NCBI RefSeq assembly: GCF_009765785.1
Contig: NZ_LMUT01000012.1
Location: 368,150-432,149 of the forward strand
Length of the DNA stretch: 64,000 nt
Source of the DNA: Granulicella sp. L46
GTDB taxonomy: Bacteria > Acidobacteriota > Terriglobia > Terriglobales > Acidobacteriaceae
Direction: 5' to 3'
Translations under genes and position numbers: made by a program
The notes under the pieces: generated by a model
The model's database searches: none
What the model was told of the DNA's origin: nothing
What the model saw: only the letters and a program-made list of their open reading frames with translations
Shown: piece after piece, positions 41,345 through 49,511 of the stretch
How positions within the stretch are numbered: position 1 is the stretch's first letter
Layout of the letters: each line of letters opens with the position of its first letter

Positions 41345-42358
41345 ATGGCAAGGCCAATTATTGTTACGGGCGCCGCGGGATTCATTGGACGCAATACGGT
41401 TGCAGAGCTCAACGCTCGGGGCGAAAACGAGATCATCCTGGTCGATGAGCTGGGTAAGGATGAGAAGTGGAAAGATCTCGTCGGCCTGCGCTATGAGGAC
41501 ATCGTCACGCCGGAGGAGTTTCTCGGGTTGATCGAAGACGGGGCGTTCGTGAATGCGCGGTCGGTAATTCATCTTGGCGCGTGCAGCGCGACGACCGAGA
41601 AGGATGCCGACTTTTTGGTGCGCAACAACTATCAGTACACGCGCGTTCTGTGCAACTGGGCACTGTCGAATGAGATTCGATTTGTGTACGCATCGAGTGC
41701 GGCTACTTATGGCGATGGCGCAGAGGGCTACGATGACGCGGACGCCGTTACGCCGACGCTGAAGCCGTTGAACATGTATGGCTACTCCAAGCAGATGTTC
41801 GATCTGTGGGCGCTCAAGCACCACCTGTTCAATTCAGCGCCGGACCGTTCGCACGAGACGAGTGGCTCGAACATTGTGGGGCTTAAGTACTTCAACGTCT
41901 TTGGGCCGTACGAGGATCACAAGGGCGACATGCGCTCGGTGGTGTCGAAGAGCTACGAGCAGATTCGCGGGACGGGCGAGGTGAAGCTCTTCAAGAGCTA
42001 TCGGCCGGAGTATAAGGACGGCGAGCAGATGCGCGACTTTATTTATGTGAAGGACGCGGTGGATGTCACGCTGCACTTTGCGCTTCAGCCGGCAGACGCT
42101 CCCGGAGGCCTGTTGAACTGCGGGACAGGCAAGGCGCGTACGTGGATTGACCTCGCAACCGCGGTGTTCGACGCCATGGGCCTGCCACCGAAGATTGAGT
42201 TTATCGAGATGCCGGAGCAGTTGCAGGGGAAGTACCAATACTTTACCCAGGCCAACGACGCGAAGCTGCGCGCGGCCGGCTACACGAAGCCGTTTACAAG
42301 CCTGGAAGACGGTGTGCGTGAGTACATCCAGGAATACTATCTGCGGCGCGAGGGGTAA
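41345..42358 (+). CDS. rfaD: ADP-L-glycero-D-manno-heptose 6-epimerase
   Basis: A 337-residue short-chain dehydrogenase-type epimerase. VTGAAGFIGRNTVAEL is the NADP motif, HLGACSATTEKDADFL is diagnostic of RfaD/HldD, SSAATYGDGAEGYDD and YGYSKQMFDLW supply the catalytic Ser/Tyr/Lys, and FNVFGPYEDHKGDM follows. It makes the L-glycero-D-manno heptose donor for the LPS inner core. GGGGAGAGATTCTGTCG precedes the ATG. The KDO gene kdsB lies 6 kb downstream, so the cell builds an LPS core. Confidence 0.93.
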   Translation: MARPIIVTGAAGFIGRNTVAELNARGENEIILVDELGKDEKWKDLVGLRYEDIVTPEEFLGLIEDGAFVNARSVIHLGACSATTEKDADFLVRNNYQYTRVLCNWALSNEIRFVYASSAATYGDGAEGYDDADAVTPTLKPLNMYGYSKQMFDLWALKHHLFNSAPDRSHETSGSNIVGLKYFNVFGPYEDHKGDMRSVVSKSYEQIRGTGEVKLFKSYRPEYKDGEQMRDFIYVKDAVDVTLHFALQPADAPGGLLNCGTGKARTWIDLATAVFDAMGLPPKIEFIEMPEQLQGKYQYFTQANDAKLRAAGYTKPFTSLEDGVREYIQEYYLRREG

Positions 42359-42404
42359 GTTTCCCCCCGAGTCCCAAGCTTGAACAGCGTATTCTGGCGG
42401 AGCT

Positions 42405-42920
42405 ATGCAAAGAGCTAAGAAGACCAAGGTTATCTATCCGGGGACATTCGATCCGCTGACGAACGGGCACCTGGATTTGATTGCGCGCGCGTCGAAGATT
42501 GTGGATGAGCTGGTGGTTGCCGTCCATCGAAACTCGGAGCAGGGGGGCAAGGGCAAGCCACTGTTTACCTTTTTGGAGCGCGAGCAGATGCTGCGCGAGG
42601 CGACGTCGGAGATGCCGAATGTGTCGGTGACAACCTTTGACGGGTTGTTGGTGAACTTTGCGAAGAGCCAGAAAGCCAATGCGGTGTTGCGCGGAATTCG
42701 TGCAGTATCCGATTACGAATATGAGTTGCAGATGGCGATGATGAACCGCAAGCTTGATCCGGAGATTGAGACGCTGTTCATGATTCCCGGGGAGCGGTAT
42801 ACGTACGTGAGCTCGAGGCTGGTGAAGGGGGTGTTTATGCTGGGCGGCGATGTGACCAGCATGGTACCGCCGAATGTAATTGAGCGGCTGAAGCGCAAGT
42901 CGCTGGGCAAGATCTCGTGA
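42405..42920 (+). CDS. coaD: Phosphopantetheine adenylyltransferase
   Basis: A 171-residue nucleotidyltransferase: VIYPGTFDPLTNGHLDLI with the HxGH-like TNGH motif, AVLRGIRAVSDYEYELQMAMMN, and TYVSSRLVKGVFMLGG near the C-terminus. It catalyses the penultimate step of coenzyme A synthesis. GGCGGAGCT precedes the ATG. Its stop overlaps the GTG of the following methyltransferase gene by 4 bases. Confidence 0.96.
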   Translation: MQRAKKTKVIYPGTFDPLTNGHLDLIARASKIVDELVVAVHRNSEQGGKGKPLFTFLEREQMLREATSEMPNVSVTTFDGLLVNFAKSQKANAVLRGIRAVSDYEYELQMAMMNRKLDPEIETLFMIPGERYTYVSSRLVKGVFMLGGDVTSMVPPNVIERLKRKSLGKIS

Positions 42921-43558
42921 CTGAACCGCAGCCGGCGGGCGCGGCGATGAGCTTGCAAGAACAGTTTGGGCAGATCGACATCTATGTCTTCGACCAGATT
43001 CTGCGCGGGAATATTGCGCCCGATATGCGGGTGCTCGATGCCGGTTGCGGCTATGGCCGAAACCTGGTGTATCTGCTGCGCGAGGGCTGCGAGGTCTTTG
43101 CGCTGGATGCGAATCCAGAGGGCGTCGCGCACGTACGCGCACTGGCCCGGGAGCTGGCTCCGCAGCTGCAGTCAGAGAACTTCCGTGTAGGCATGGTCGA
43201 GGCGATGGACTTTCCGGATGCCTTCGCCGACGTGGTGATCTGCAACTCGGTTCTGCACTTTGCCCGCGATGAGCAGCATTTTCTGGCGATGGTCTCAGAG
43301 ATGTGGAGAGTCCTGCGCCCTGGCGGGCTGCTGTTTTGCCGATTAGGGTCGCGGATTGGGATGGACTTCGAGCGGGTGCGGAAAAACATCTATCGCATTG
43401 GCGACGGCTCCGAATGGTTCCTGGTGGACGAAGCCACACTCCTCCGTATGACCGAGCAGATGAATGGCCTGCTTGTCGACCCGCTGAAGACCACCATTGT
43501 GCAGGATTTCCGCTGCATGACGACCTGGGTGGTGCGGAAACGGACCGAAGACCGATAG
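42917..43558 (+). CDS. Class I SAM-dependent methyltransferase
   Basis: 213 residues. MRVLDAGCGYGRNLVYLL is SAM motif I, FALDANPEGVAHVRAL motif II, and AFADVVICNSVLHFARD with MWRVLRPGGLLFCRLG motifs IV-V, as in small-molecule methyltransferases of the Methyltransf_11/25 type. The substrate is unknown. The GTG start overlaps the coaD stop (GTGA), so it is coupled to coaD, a pairing I cannot explain functionally. Confidence 0.88.
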   Translation: MTEPQPAGAAMSLQEQFGQIDIYVFDQILRGNIAPDMRVLDAGCGYGRNLVYLLREGCEVFALDANPEGVAHVRALARELAPQLQSENFRVGMVEAMDFPDAFADVVICNSVLHFARDEQHFLAMVSEMWRVLRPGGLLFCRLGSRIGMDFERVRKNIYRIGDGSEWFLVDEATLLRMTEQMNGLLVDPLKTTIVQDFRCMTTWVVRKRTEDR

Positions 43559-43630
43559 AGAAATAGGCCAGCTAAGGCTGAGGGACGCCAACCCTTTCAC
43601 TCCACCGCAAAATCTGAAAGACTACTAGCT

Positions 43631-44824
43631 ATGAGTACAGCGACAGCTACAAAGGTCTTGACAGACAGGATCAATCGGATCGAAGTTTCGGCCACCATGG
43701 CCATCACCGCCGAAGCGCTCAAGCTGAAGGCGCAGGGCATTGATCTGGCGGACTTTGGCGCGGGCGAGCCCCACTTCTCCACCCCGCAGCACATTAAGGA
43801 TGCCGCGATCCAGGCCATCCAGCAGAACGTTACGCGCTACACCGCGGTGGCCGGAACGCCCGAGGTGCGCAAGGCGATCGTCGATCGTCACGCGGCAGAC
43901 TTTGGAACCAACTACGCGGCCGACGAGTGCGTGTTCACGGCGGGCGGCAAGCTGGCGATCTTCAACTCCGTCGAGGTGCTGGTCGAGCACGGCGATGAGG
44001 TCATCGTGCCGGTGCCGTTCTGGGTCTCGTATAAGGACATCATCGAGTTCGCGGGCGGCACACCGGTGTTCCTTGAAACCGACGAGGCTCAGAACTTTCG
44101 CATTACCGTGGAGAGCGTCGAAGCCGCGATCACGGACAAGACCAAGGCAATCATCCTGAACACGCCGTCGAACCCGTCGGGCGCGGTGCTGGGGTCCGAA
44201 GACCTGTATGCGATTGTGCGGCTGGCGCACAGCAAGGGCATTTACGTTCTGCTGGACGAGTGCTATGTATACCTGACGTTTACCGGCGAGATTGTTTCGG
44301 GCGCGTCGTGCACGGAATGCAAGGAGCACGTGATCGTACTTGGGTCGCTCTCAAAGACGTACGCGATGACCGGCTGGCGCGCGGGCTTTGCGCTGGGACC
44401 GAAGCAGATCATCTCGGCGATGAGCAAGCTGCAGTCGCAGAGCACCTCGAACACGGCGAGCATGGTCCAGCGCGCGTCGATTGCGGCGCTGACGGGGTCG
44501 CAGGAGTGCGTGTCGGAGATGCGGGCGGACTATATCAAGCTGCGCGACCGCGTGCTCGAAGGCTTCAAGTCGATTCCTGGCCTGACCTGCACGGTTCCGC
44601 AGGGCGCGTTCTATGTGTATCCGAACATCAGCGCGTTCATCGGCAAGGGCGGGATCAAGTCCGCATCGGACCTTGCGGCCAAGCTGCTGAGTGAGGCACA
44701 TGTGGTCGTGGTGCCGGGCGAGGCGTTCGGAACCGAGAACCACATCCGCCTGTCGTACGCGGTGTCGGGCGACGTGATCGACAAGGGCGTGCAGCGGATG
44801 CGCGACTTTTTCGCAAAGCTCTGA
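43631..44824 (+). CDS. Class I pyridoxal-phosphate aminotransferase, probable aspartate aminotransferase
   Basis: A 397-residue fold-type I aminotransferase: FGAGEPHFSTPQHI at the N-terminus, NTPSNPSGAVLGSEDL, LLDECYVYLTF (the PLP Asp/Tyr), and the PLP lysine in SLSKTYAMTGWRAGFALG near residue 240. PGEAFGTENHIRLSYA holds the substrate arginine. It resembles subgroup Ib aspartate/prephenate aminotransferases, which exchange amino groups between aspartate and 2-oxoglutarate. No strong ribosome site is visible. It stands upstream of the sugar-nucleotide genes. Confidence 0.9.
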   Translation: MSTATATKVLTDRINRIEVSATMAITAEALKLKAQGIDLADFGAGEPHFSTPQHIKDAAIQAIQQNVTRYTAVAGTPEVRKAIVDRHAADFGTNYAADECVFTAGGKLAIFNSVEVLVEHGDEVIVPVPFWVSYKDIIEFAGGTPVFLETDEAQNFRITVESVEAAITDKTKAIILNTPSNPSGAVLGSEDLYAIVRLAHSKGIYVLLDECYVYLTFTGEIVSGASCTECKEHVIVLGSLSKTYAMTGWRAGFALGPKQIISAMSKLQSQSTSNTASMVQRASIAALTGSQECVSEMRADYIKLRDRVLEGFKSIPGLTCTVPQGAFYVYPNISAFIGKGGIKSASDLAAKLLSEAHVVVVPGEAFGTENHIRLSYAVSGDVIDKGVQRMRDFFAKL

Positions 44825-44892
44825 GCTGAAACCTATTCAGGATGAGCTGTTCCATTGGGGTGGCGTCCGAAAACAGAAGCAGGTACGTCTCG

Positions 44893-46029
44893 ATGTCAGC
44901 AGGCAATGATTTGGCGCAACCGAAGTTTGTTCCAGTAATTTTGGCGGGAGGAAGTGGAACGCGGTTCTGGCCGCGCAGCCGCAGAGCGCGTGCCAAGCAG
45001 GTGCTCACACTGCAGGGCGAGGGGTCGATGATTCAACAGACGGTGGACCGGCTCGCTCCGCTGGCTGCGGATGAGCATTGCTGGGTGATCACGAATCACT
45101 GGTTGCGAGAGTTGATTGTCGATCAATTGCCCGGAGTGCTGGCGAAGCATGTGTTGGCTGAGCCAGCCGCGCGAAACACGGCGCCAGCGTGCGCGCTTCC
45201 GGCATTCCTCCTTGAAAAGACAGAGCCGGATACCGTGATCGGCATTTTCCCGTCGGACCACATTGTTGGGAAGAACGAAAGGTTTGTCGAGGTGCTGGCT
45301 GCCGGAATCAAGCTGGCGTCCGAGGGCGAGAATATTGTGGTCCTTGGAGTGCCGCCGACGCGCCCCGAGACGGGTTACGGCTACATTGAGCAGGGCGCGG
45401 AGCTCGAGCCCGTGAACGGAATCGCGGTGCGCCGCGTGAAGCGGTTTCGCGAGAAGCCGGACAAGCACACGGCGGAGCGCTTCCTGGCAGCGGGAAACTT
45501 TGCGTGGAATGGCGGAATTTTTCTATGGAGTGCGCGGACGTTAGCCAATGCTATACGCGAGCATGTGCCGGACATGGCGCCTCTGCTCGAGAAGATCGCA
45601 GCAGCCCATGGGACACCTGAGTTTGAGGAAGTATTTGCGGCTCTGTATCCGCAATGCGAAAACATTTCGGTGGACTACGCTGTGTTGGAGCGGCGGTCAG
45701 TTAAAGGTGAGGCGCGGTCTGGGATCTATTGTCTTCCGGCTGACTTTGCGTGGAACGACCTTGGATCCTGGGCGTCGCTTCATGAGCAGTTAGGCGACGA
45801 TGAGCGTTCGAATGTCGTGGACGGCGAAAACAGCGAATTGGTAGCGATCCAATCGCATGGAAACTATGTTCATGCGCCGGGAAAGATGGTGGCTCTGCTT
45901 GGGGTACAAGGACTAGTGGTCGTGGAGACGGCGGATGCTCTCCTGATCACGACGCTGGAGCGATCACAGGACGTATCCAAGATCGTGCACACGCTGCATC
46001 GAGAGATGGGCAAGGAAGAGTTGATCTAG
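44893..46029 (+). CDS. Mannose-1-phosphate guanylyltransferase
   Basis: A 378-residue nucleotidyltransferase: VILAGGSGTRFWPRSRRARA (the GTP-binding signature), FPSDHIVG, PETGYGYIEQG, RFREKPDKHTAERFLA, GIFLWSARTL and YCLPADFAWNDLGSWASL. It forms GDP-mannose from mannose 1-phosphate for envelope polysaccharide or fucose-type sugars. There is no C-terminal isomerase domain, so it is monofunctional (ManC/RfbM type). The start at 44893 is chosen at the homologous Met; an in-frame ATG at 44842 adds 17 residues. The phosphomannomutase-like gene follows 26 bases on. Confidence 0.9.
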   Translation: MSAGNDLAQPKFVPVILAGGSGTRFWPRSRRARAKQVLTLQGEGSMIQQTVDRLAPLAADEHCWVITNHWLRELIVDQLPGVLAKHVLAEPAARNTAPACALPAFLLEKTEPDTVIGIFPSDHIVGKNERFVEVLAAGIKLASEGENIVVLGVPPTRPETGYGYIEQGAELEPVNGIAVRRVKRFREKPDKHTAERFLAAGNFAWNGGIFLWSARTLANAIREHVPDMAPLLEKIAAAHGTPEFEEVFAALYPQCENISVDYAVLERRSVKGEARSGIYCLPADFAWNDLGSWASLHEQLGDDERSNVVDGENSELVAIQSHGNYVHAPGKMVALLGVQGLVVVETADALLITTLERSQDVSKIVHTLHREMGKEELI

Positions 46030-46055
46030 AGCACGGATTGAGAATTAGGTAGCGC

Positions 46056-47486
46056 ATGAGTGCAGTTAAGTTTGGGACCGACGGTTGGCGCGGCATCATC
46101 GCCGACGACTTTACGTACGAGAATGTGCGCGTGGCGGCGCGGGCGATTGCGCACTACGTGATCGAGCACGAAGATGCGAAGGCCGGTGTGTGCATTGGCT
46201 ACGACACACGGTTTGGATCGCCTTCGTTTGCGCGTGTGGTCGCCGAGGTTCTTGCTGGTGCGGGAATTCCTGTCGCGCTGGCCAGCAAGGTCACACCGAC
46301 GCCAGAGCTTTCGTTTGCGGTGCGCGGGCGCAAGGCTGCGGGGGGCGTGATGATTACCTCCAGCCACAACCCCGCCGAGTGGAATGGTGTGAAGTACAAG
46401 GCGAGCTATGGCGGCTCGGGAAGCCCTGCGATTATTGCGTCGATCGAGAGCTACCTGGAGAAGCCGCTGCCGCTGGCCGCGACGCCTGCGCCGATCGAGG
46501 AGGTCGACTTCTCGCCGCCATACATCGCTGCCCTCGAGGCGTTTGTCGATCTGAAGGCGATCAAGGCCTCGGGCTATCGTTTCCTGATCGACACCATGTA
46601 CGGCGCGGGCAAGGGATACATCGCGGGCATCTTCGAGCGCGCGGGCGTTCCGTATGTTGAGTTTCGCAGTGAGACGAATCCTGCCTTTCCTGGGATTAAT
46701 CCGGAGCCAATCCTCCCGCATATTGCGGCGACGCAGAAAGCGGTCGTGGCGGAACACTGCGACGCGGGCCTCATTACGGATGGCGATGCAGACCGCATCG
46801 GCGCAGTCGACGAGCATGGAAATGTTGTCGATGCACACAAGATCTTTGCCGTGATATTGCAGTGGCTGTTGAAACGCAAGCAGTGGCCCGGCGATGTGAC
46901 CCGAGCGTTCAATACGACCAAGATGCTTGATCGCATCGCAGCCAAGCACGGGCGCAAGTTGATCGAGCATGGGATTGGTTTCAAGTATGTTGTCGACCTA
47001 ATGCTGGAGCGAGAGATCCTGATTGGTGGCGAGGAGTCTGGCGGCGTTGGCATCAGTCGGCACCTGCCGGAGCGCGATGGTTTGCTGAATAGCTTGCTGA
47101 TTGCGAATGTGATGGCCGATGAGCATAAGACGCTCGGCGAGCTGGTTGCCGCGCTGCAGGACGAGTATGGGGAGCATCAGTATGGCCGCATCGACATGCA
47201 TATCAGCGAGGAGCTGAAGCAGTCAGCGATTCGTCGTGCGAAGGAGGGCGTGAGCGAGATTGCGGGGCTCAAGGTGCTACGCGTGGAGACGCTCGACGGG
47301 ATTAAATTCTTCCTCGAGAATCCTGCGTGCACCAGCAAGCCCAACGCAGCCGAGACCTGGTTGCTGCTGCGCGCGAGCGGCACCGAGCCACTGCTGCGCG
47401 TGTATTGCGAGAGCTGCAGCACGGAAAGTGTGCAAAGGGTGCTCGAGGCCGCGAGAGCATTTGTGTTGCAGGGAGATTCGGCGTGA
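46056..47486 (+). CDS. Phosphoglucomutase/phosphomannomutase family protein
   Basis: A 476-residue alpha-D-phosphohexomutase: FGTDGWRGIIADDFT, the active-site serine loop MITSSHNPAEWNG (about 102-114), the metal loop DGDADRIGAVDEHG, sugar loop GEESGGVGI and phosphate loop RASGTEPLLRVY. It likely supplies mannose 1-phosphate or glucose 1-phosphate to the guanylyltransferase gene just upstream. Its stop overlaps the GTG of the HAD gene by 4 bases, making a coupled three-gene set. Confidence 0.92.
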   Translation: MSAVKFGTDGWRGIIADDFTYENVRVAARAIAHYVIEHEDAKAGVCIGYDTRFGSPSFARVVAEVLAGAGIPVALASKVTPTPELSFAVRGRKAAGGVMITSSHNPAEWNGVKYKASYGGSGSPAIIASIESYLEKPLPLAATPAPIEEVDFSPPYIAALEAFVDLKAIKASGYRFLIDTMYGAGKGYIAGIFERAGVPYVEFRSETNPAFPGINPEPILPHIAATQKAVVAEHCDAGLITDGDADRIGAVDEHGNVVDAHKIFAVILQWLLKRKQWPGDVTRAFNTTKMLDRIAAKHGRKLIEHGIGFKYVVDLMLEREILIGGEESGGVGISRHLPERDGLLNSLLIANVMADEHKTLGELVAALQDEYGEHQYGRIDMHISEELKQSAIRRAKEGVSEIAGLKVLRVETLDGIKFFLENPACTSKPNAAETWLLLRASGTEPLLRVYCESCSTESVQRVLEAARAFVLQGDSA

Positions 47487-48151
47487 GTGGGCTGGTGACG
47501 GTGGAGGTTGCCGGGATTCTCTTCGACATGGACGGGGTGCTGGTGAGCTCGATTGGCAGCGTGAATCGCTGCTGGCGCAAATGGGCGGAGCACTACGGTC
47601 TGCCCAATGCGGAGACCGTGCAGATTGAGCATGGCACGCGCGCGGTGGACATGATCGCGAGGCTGAAGCCGGACCTCGACGTCGCCGAGGGACTGAAGTT
47701 CATCGAGGATCTTGAGATCGACGACGTCGCTGATCTGAAGGTGCTGCCGGGTGCGCGTGCGCTCCTGGGGAGCCTCCCGCCAGAGCGCTGGGCGATTGTG
47801 ACCTCGGCGACGTACCGGCTGCTGCTGGGACGGTTGAGGGCGGCGGAGCTTCCGGTGCCGGAGCGGATCATCAGCGGCGACATGGTGGAGCGCGGCAAGC
47901 CTGATCCTGAACCCTATCGCCGTGGTGCCGAGCTCATTCACTCGCCCGCGGCAGAGTGCCTGGTCGTCGAGGATGCGCCTAGCGGTGTTGGAGCGGGCAT
48001 CGCTGCCGGATGTCGGGTGTTGGGCGTGCTTGGAACGCACAAGGAAGCTGAGCTGCGCGCGGCGGGAGCGACCTGGATCGTGCGGTCACTCGAAGATGTG
48101 AACGCGCAGACGAGGCCGAACGGTCTGACGCTCAGCCTCAACGTCCTTTAG
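47483..48151 (+). CDS. HAD superfamily phosphatase (sugar-phosphatase type)
   Basis: A 222-residue HAD hydrolase with a helical cap: GILFDMDGVLVSS (nucleophile and acid Asp), VTSATYRLLLGRLRAA (motif II Ser/Thr), the Lys in ERGKPDPEPYRRGAEL, and LVVEDAPSGVGAGIAAG (motif IV). It resembles GPP/YfbT sugar phosphatases acting on small sugar phosphates. The frame is open to 47327, but the GTG at 47483 overlaps the previous stop as GTGA and has GGGAG upstream. It probably recycles or removes sugar phosphates beside the hexomutase. Confidence 0.88.
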   Translation: MSGLVTVEVAGILFDMDGVLVSSIGSVNRCWRKWAEHYGLPNAETVQIEHGTRAVDMIARLKPDLDVAEGLKFIEDLEIDDVADLKVLPGARALLGSLPPERWAIVTSATYRLLLGRLRAAELPVPERIISGDMVERGKPDPEPYRRGAELIHSPAAECLVVEDAPSGVGAGIAAGCRVLGVLGTHKEAELRAAGATWIVRSLEDVNAQTRPNGLTLSLNVL

Positions 48152-48157
48152 CGGGAG

Positions 48158-48910
48158 CTAGACCTTCGCGTCTTGGCGTTTTAGCAGGATGGCCTCTACG
48201 CGCTGCAGGTCGGCCTCGGTATCCACGCCGATGGTGTCGTGCGCGGTTTCGGCTACGTAGATAGAGATGCCGTTCTCAAGCAGCCTCAGCTGTTCGAGGC
48301 GCTCCAAAAGCTCCAACTCGGTGGGGGCGAGCGCGGCAAAACGTTCCAGTGCCGCGCGACGGTATGCGTAGAGCCCGAGGTGTTTCCAGTAGGTGGCGTT
48401 GCCGCGATCGTCGCGGTCAAAGGGAATGGTCGATCGCGAAAAGTATAGTGCTCGACCATCCAGCGCCGTCACGACTTTTACGGCGTTGGGGTTGGCGACG
48501 TCTTCTGGTGCGCACCGCACCTTGGGGGTGGTGACGTCGACGTTGGCAGAGGTAAACAGCGCCAGGATCGCGGTGATGTGCTCGGGTAGCAGCAGCGGTT
48601 CGTCGCCCTGGATGTTGACGTAGATATCGGCGTCGACGACGCGAGAGACAGCGCAGAGACGGTCGGTGCCGCTGTGCAGGTCGGGCGAGGTCAGCAGGCA
48701 GCGCCAGCCACGCTGGTCGCAAAGCTGCTGAACCTCGACGGAGTCGGTGGCGACGATGACCTCGTCCAGCTGCGGGCAGGCCTGAGCCGCGCGATAGACC
48801 CACGCCAGCATGGGTTCCCCGGCTATGTCGCGGAGAACTTTGCGGGGAAGCCGTGTGGAGGCGAGGCGTGCGGGTATTACGCCAATGACCCGGGTGTGTG
48901 TGCTGCTCAT
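48158..48910 (-). CDS. kdsB: 3-deoxy-manno-octulosonate cytidylyltransferase
   Basis: A 250-residue enzyme that activates KDO as CMP-KDO for the LPS inner core. IPARLASTRLPRKVLRDIAG is the CTP-binding signature, VATDSVEV and SGTDRLCAVS follow, and YVNIQGDEPLLLP and YWKHLGLYAYRR are diagnostic for KdsB. Its ATG overlaps the stop of the small membrane gene by 4 bases, so the two are co-translated. It converges with the HAD gene. Confidence 0.95.
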   Translation of the reverse strand: MSSTHTRVIGVIPARLASTRLPRKVLRDIAGEPMLAWVYRAAQACPQLDEVIVATDSVEVQQLCDQRGWRCLLTSPDLHSGTDRLCAVSRVVDADIYVNIQGDEPLLLPEHITAILALFTSANVDVTTPKVRCAPEDVANPNAVKVVTALDGRALYFSRSTIPFDRDDRGNATYWKHLGLYAYRRAALERFAALAPTELELLERLEQLRLLENGISIYVAETAHDTIGVDTEADLQRVEAILLKRQDAKV

Positions 48911-49197
48911 GAGTCAACTTTCTCGTTTTTGTTCTTAAGATAACTCTTCACTGCAAGAAGAATGACGCCTGCCAAGACCACGCCGAGGATGATCGCGATC
49001 ACCCGGAGAAATCGGAAGATCCCGGGAAGATAACACGTCCAGTCGCCTCCGGTGGCGCTGCAATCCGGTACTGCGGAGAGCACCGACGCTCGCGCAAGGG
49101 GGCTGGTAACGGCCATAATCGCAATGCCCGAAAGCAAGCGAAGTGGGCTGCGGAGCCGGATCATGGGAAAGGTTCGAGTTGGAAAGCGGTTGAACAC
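48907..49197 (-). CDS. Small membrane protein in operon with kdsB
   Basis: About 96 residues: an N-terminal signal or anchor (LRLLSGIAIMAVTSPLARA), a short loop with two Cys (VPDCSATGGDWTCYLPG), and a second helix (LRVIAIILGVVLAGVILLAVKSYL) with a basic tail KNKNEK. The start may be the GTG at 49197 (CAGG 6 bases upstream) or the ATG at 49164. No family is recognised. The 4-base overlap with kdsB suggests an envelope-related role, which is inference. Confidence 0.65.
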   Translation of the reverse strand: MFNRFPTRTFPMIRLRSPLRLLSGIAIMAVTSPLARASVLSAVPDCSATGGDWTCYLPGIFRFLRVIAIILGVVLAGVILLAVKSYLKNKNEKVDS

Positions 49198-49287
49198 GTT
49201 TGACCTGCGAAGTCGCGAAACTTATGATGGAAGAGCGGCTGTCGTCGCGGCCGGGTTTGTGTGGCCGCTGGATGCAGTCTCCCACCC

Positions 49288-49364
49288 GGCGGTGTAGCTC
49301 AGATGGTTAGAGCGACGGACTCATAACCCGTAGGTCAGAGGTTCGATTCCTCTCACCGCCACCA
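49288..49364 (+). tRNA. tRNA-Met, elongator type (anticodon CAT)
   Basis: The cloverleaf begins GGCGGTGTAGCTCAGATGGT. The anticodon arm ACGGA-CTCATAA-CCCGT gives CAT, the T-arm is AGAGG-TTCGATT-CCTCT, and CACCGCC closes a perfect acceptor stem, followed by A and an encoded CCA. The first base pair is a normal G-C, unlike initiator tRNA. A lysidine-modified Ile tRNA is possible but less likely. Confidence 0.93.
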
Positions 49365-49511
49365 TTCGTCTGCTGCGCCATGCCGCGGGCTGAATCGCAA
49401 CTTCTGCACTAGAGAGTATCATTTGGCTAGCGAGCTGCGTCTAAGCTACAGCGCGACCAGAGCACGATTATCGCCGTTGTCCAAACCGATTCCGGAGTCC
49501 GTCACCGCACT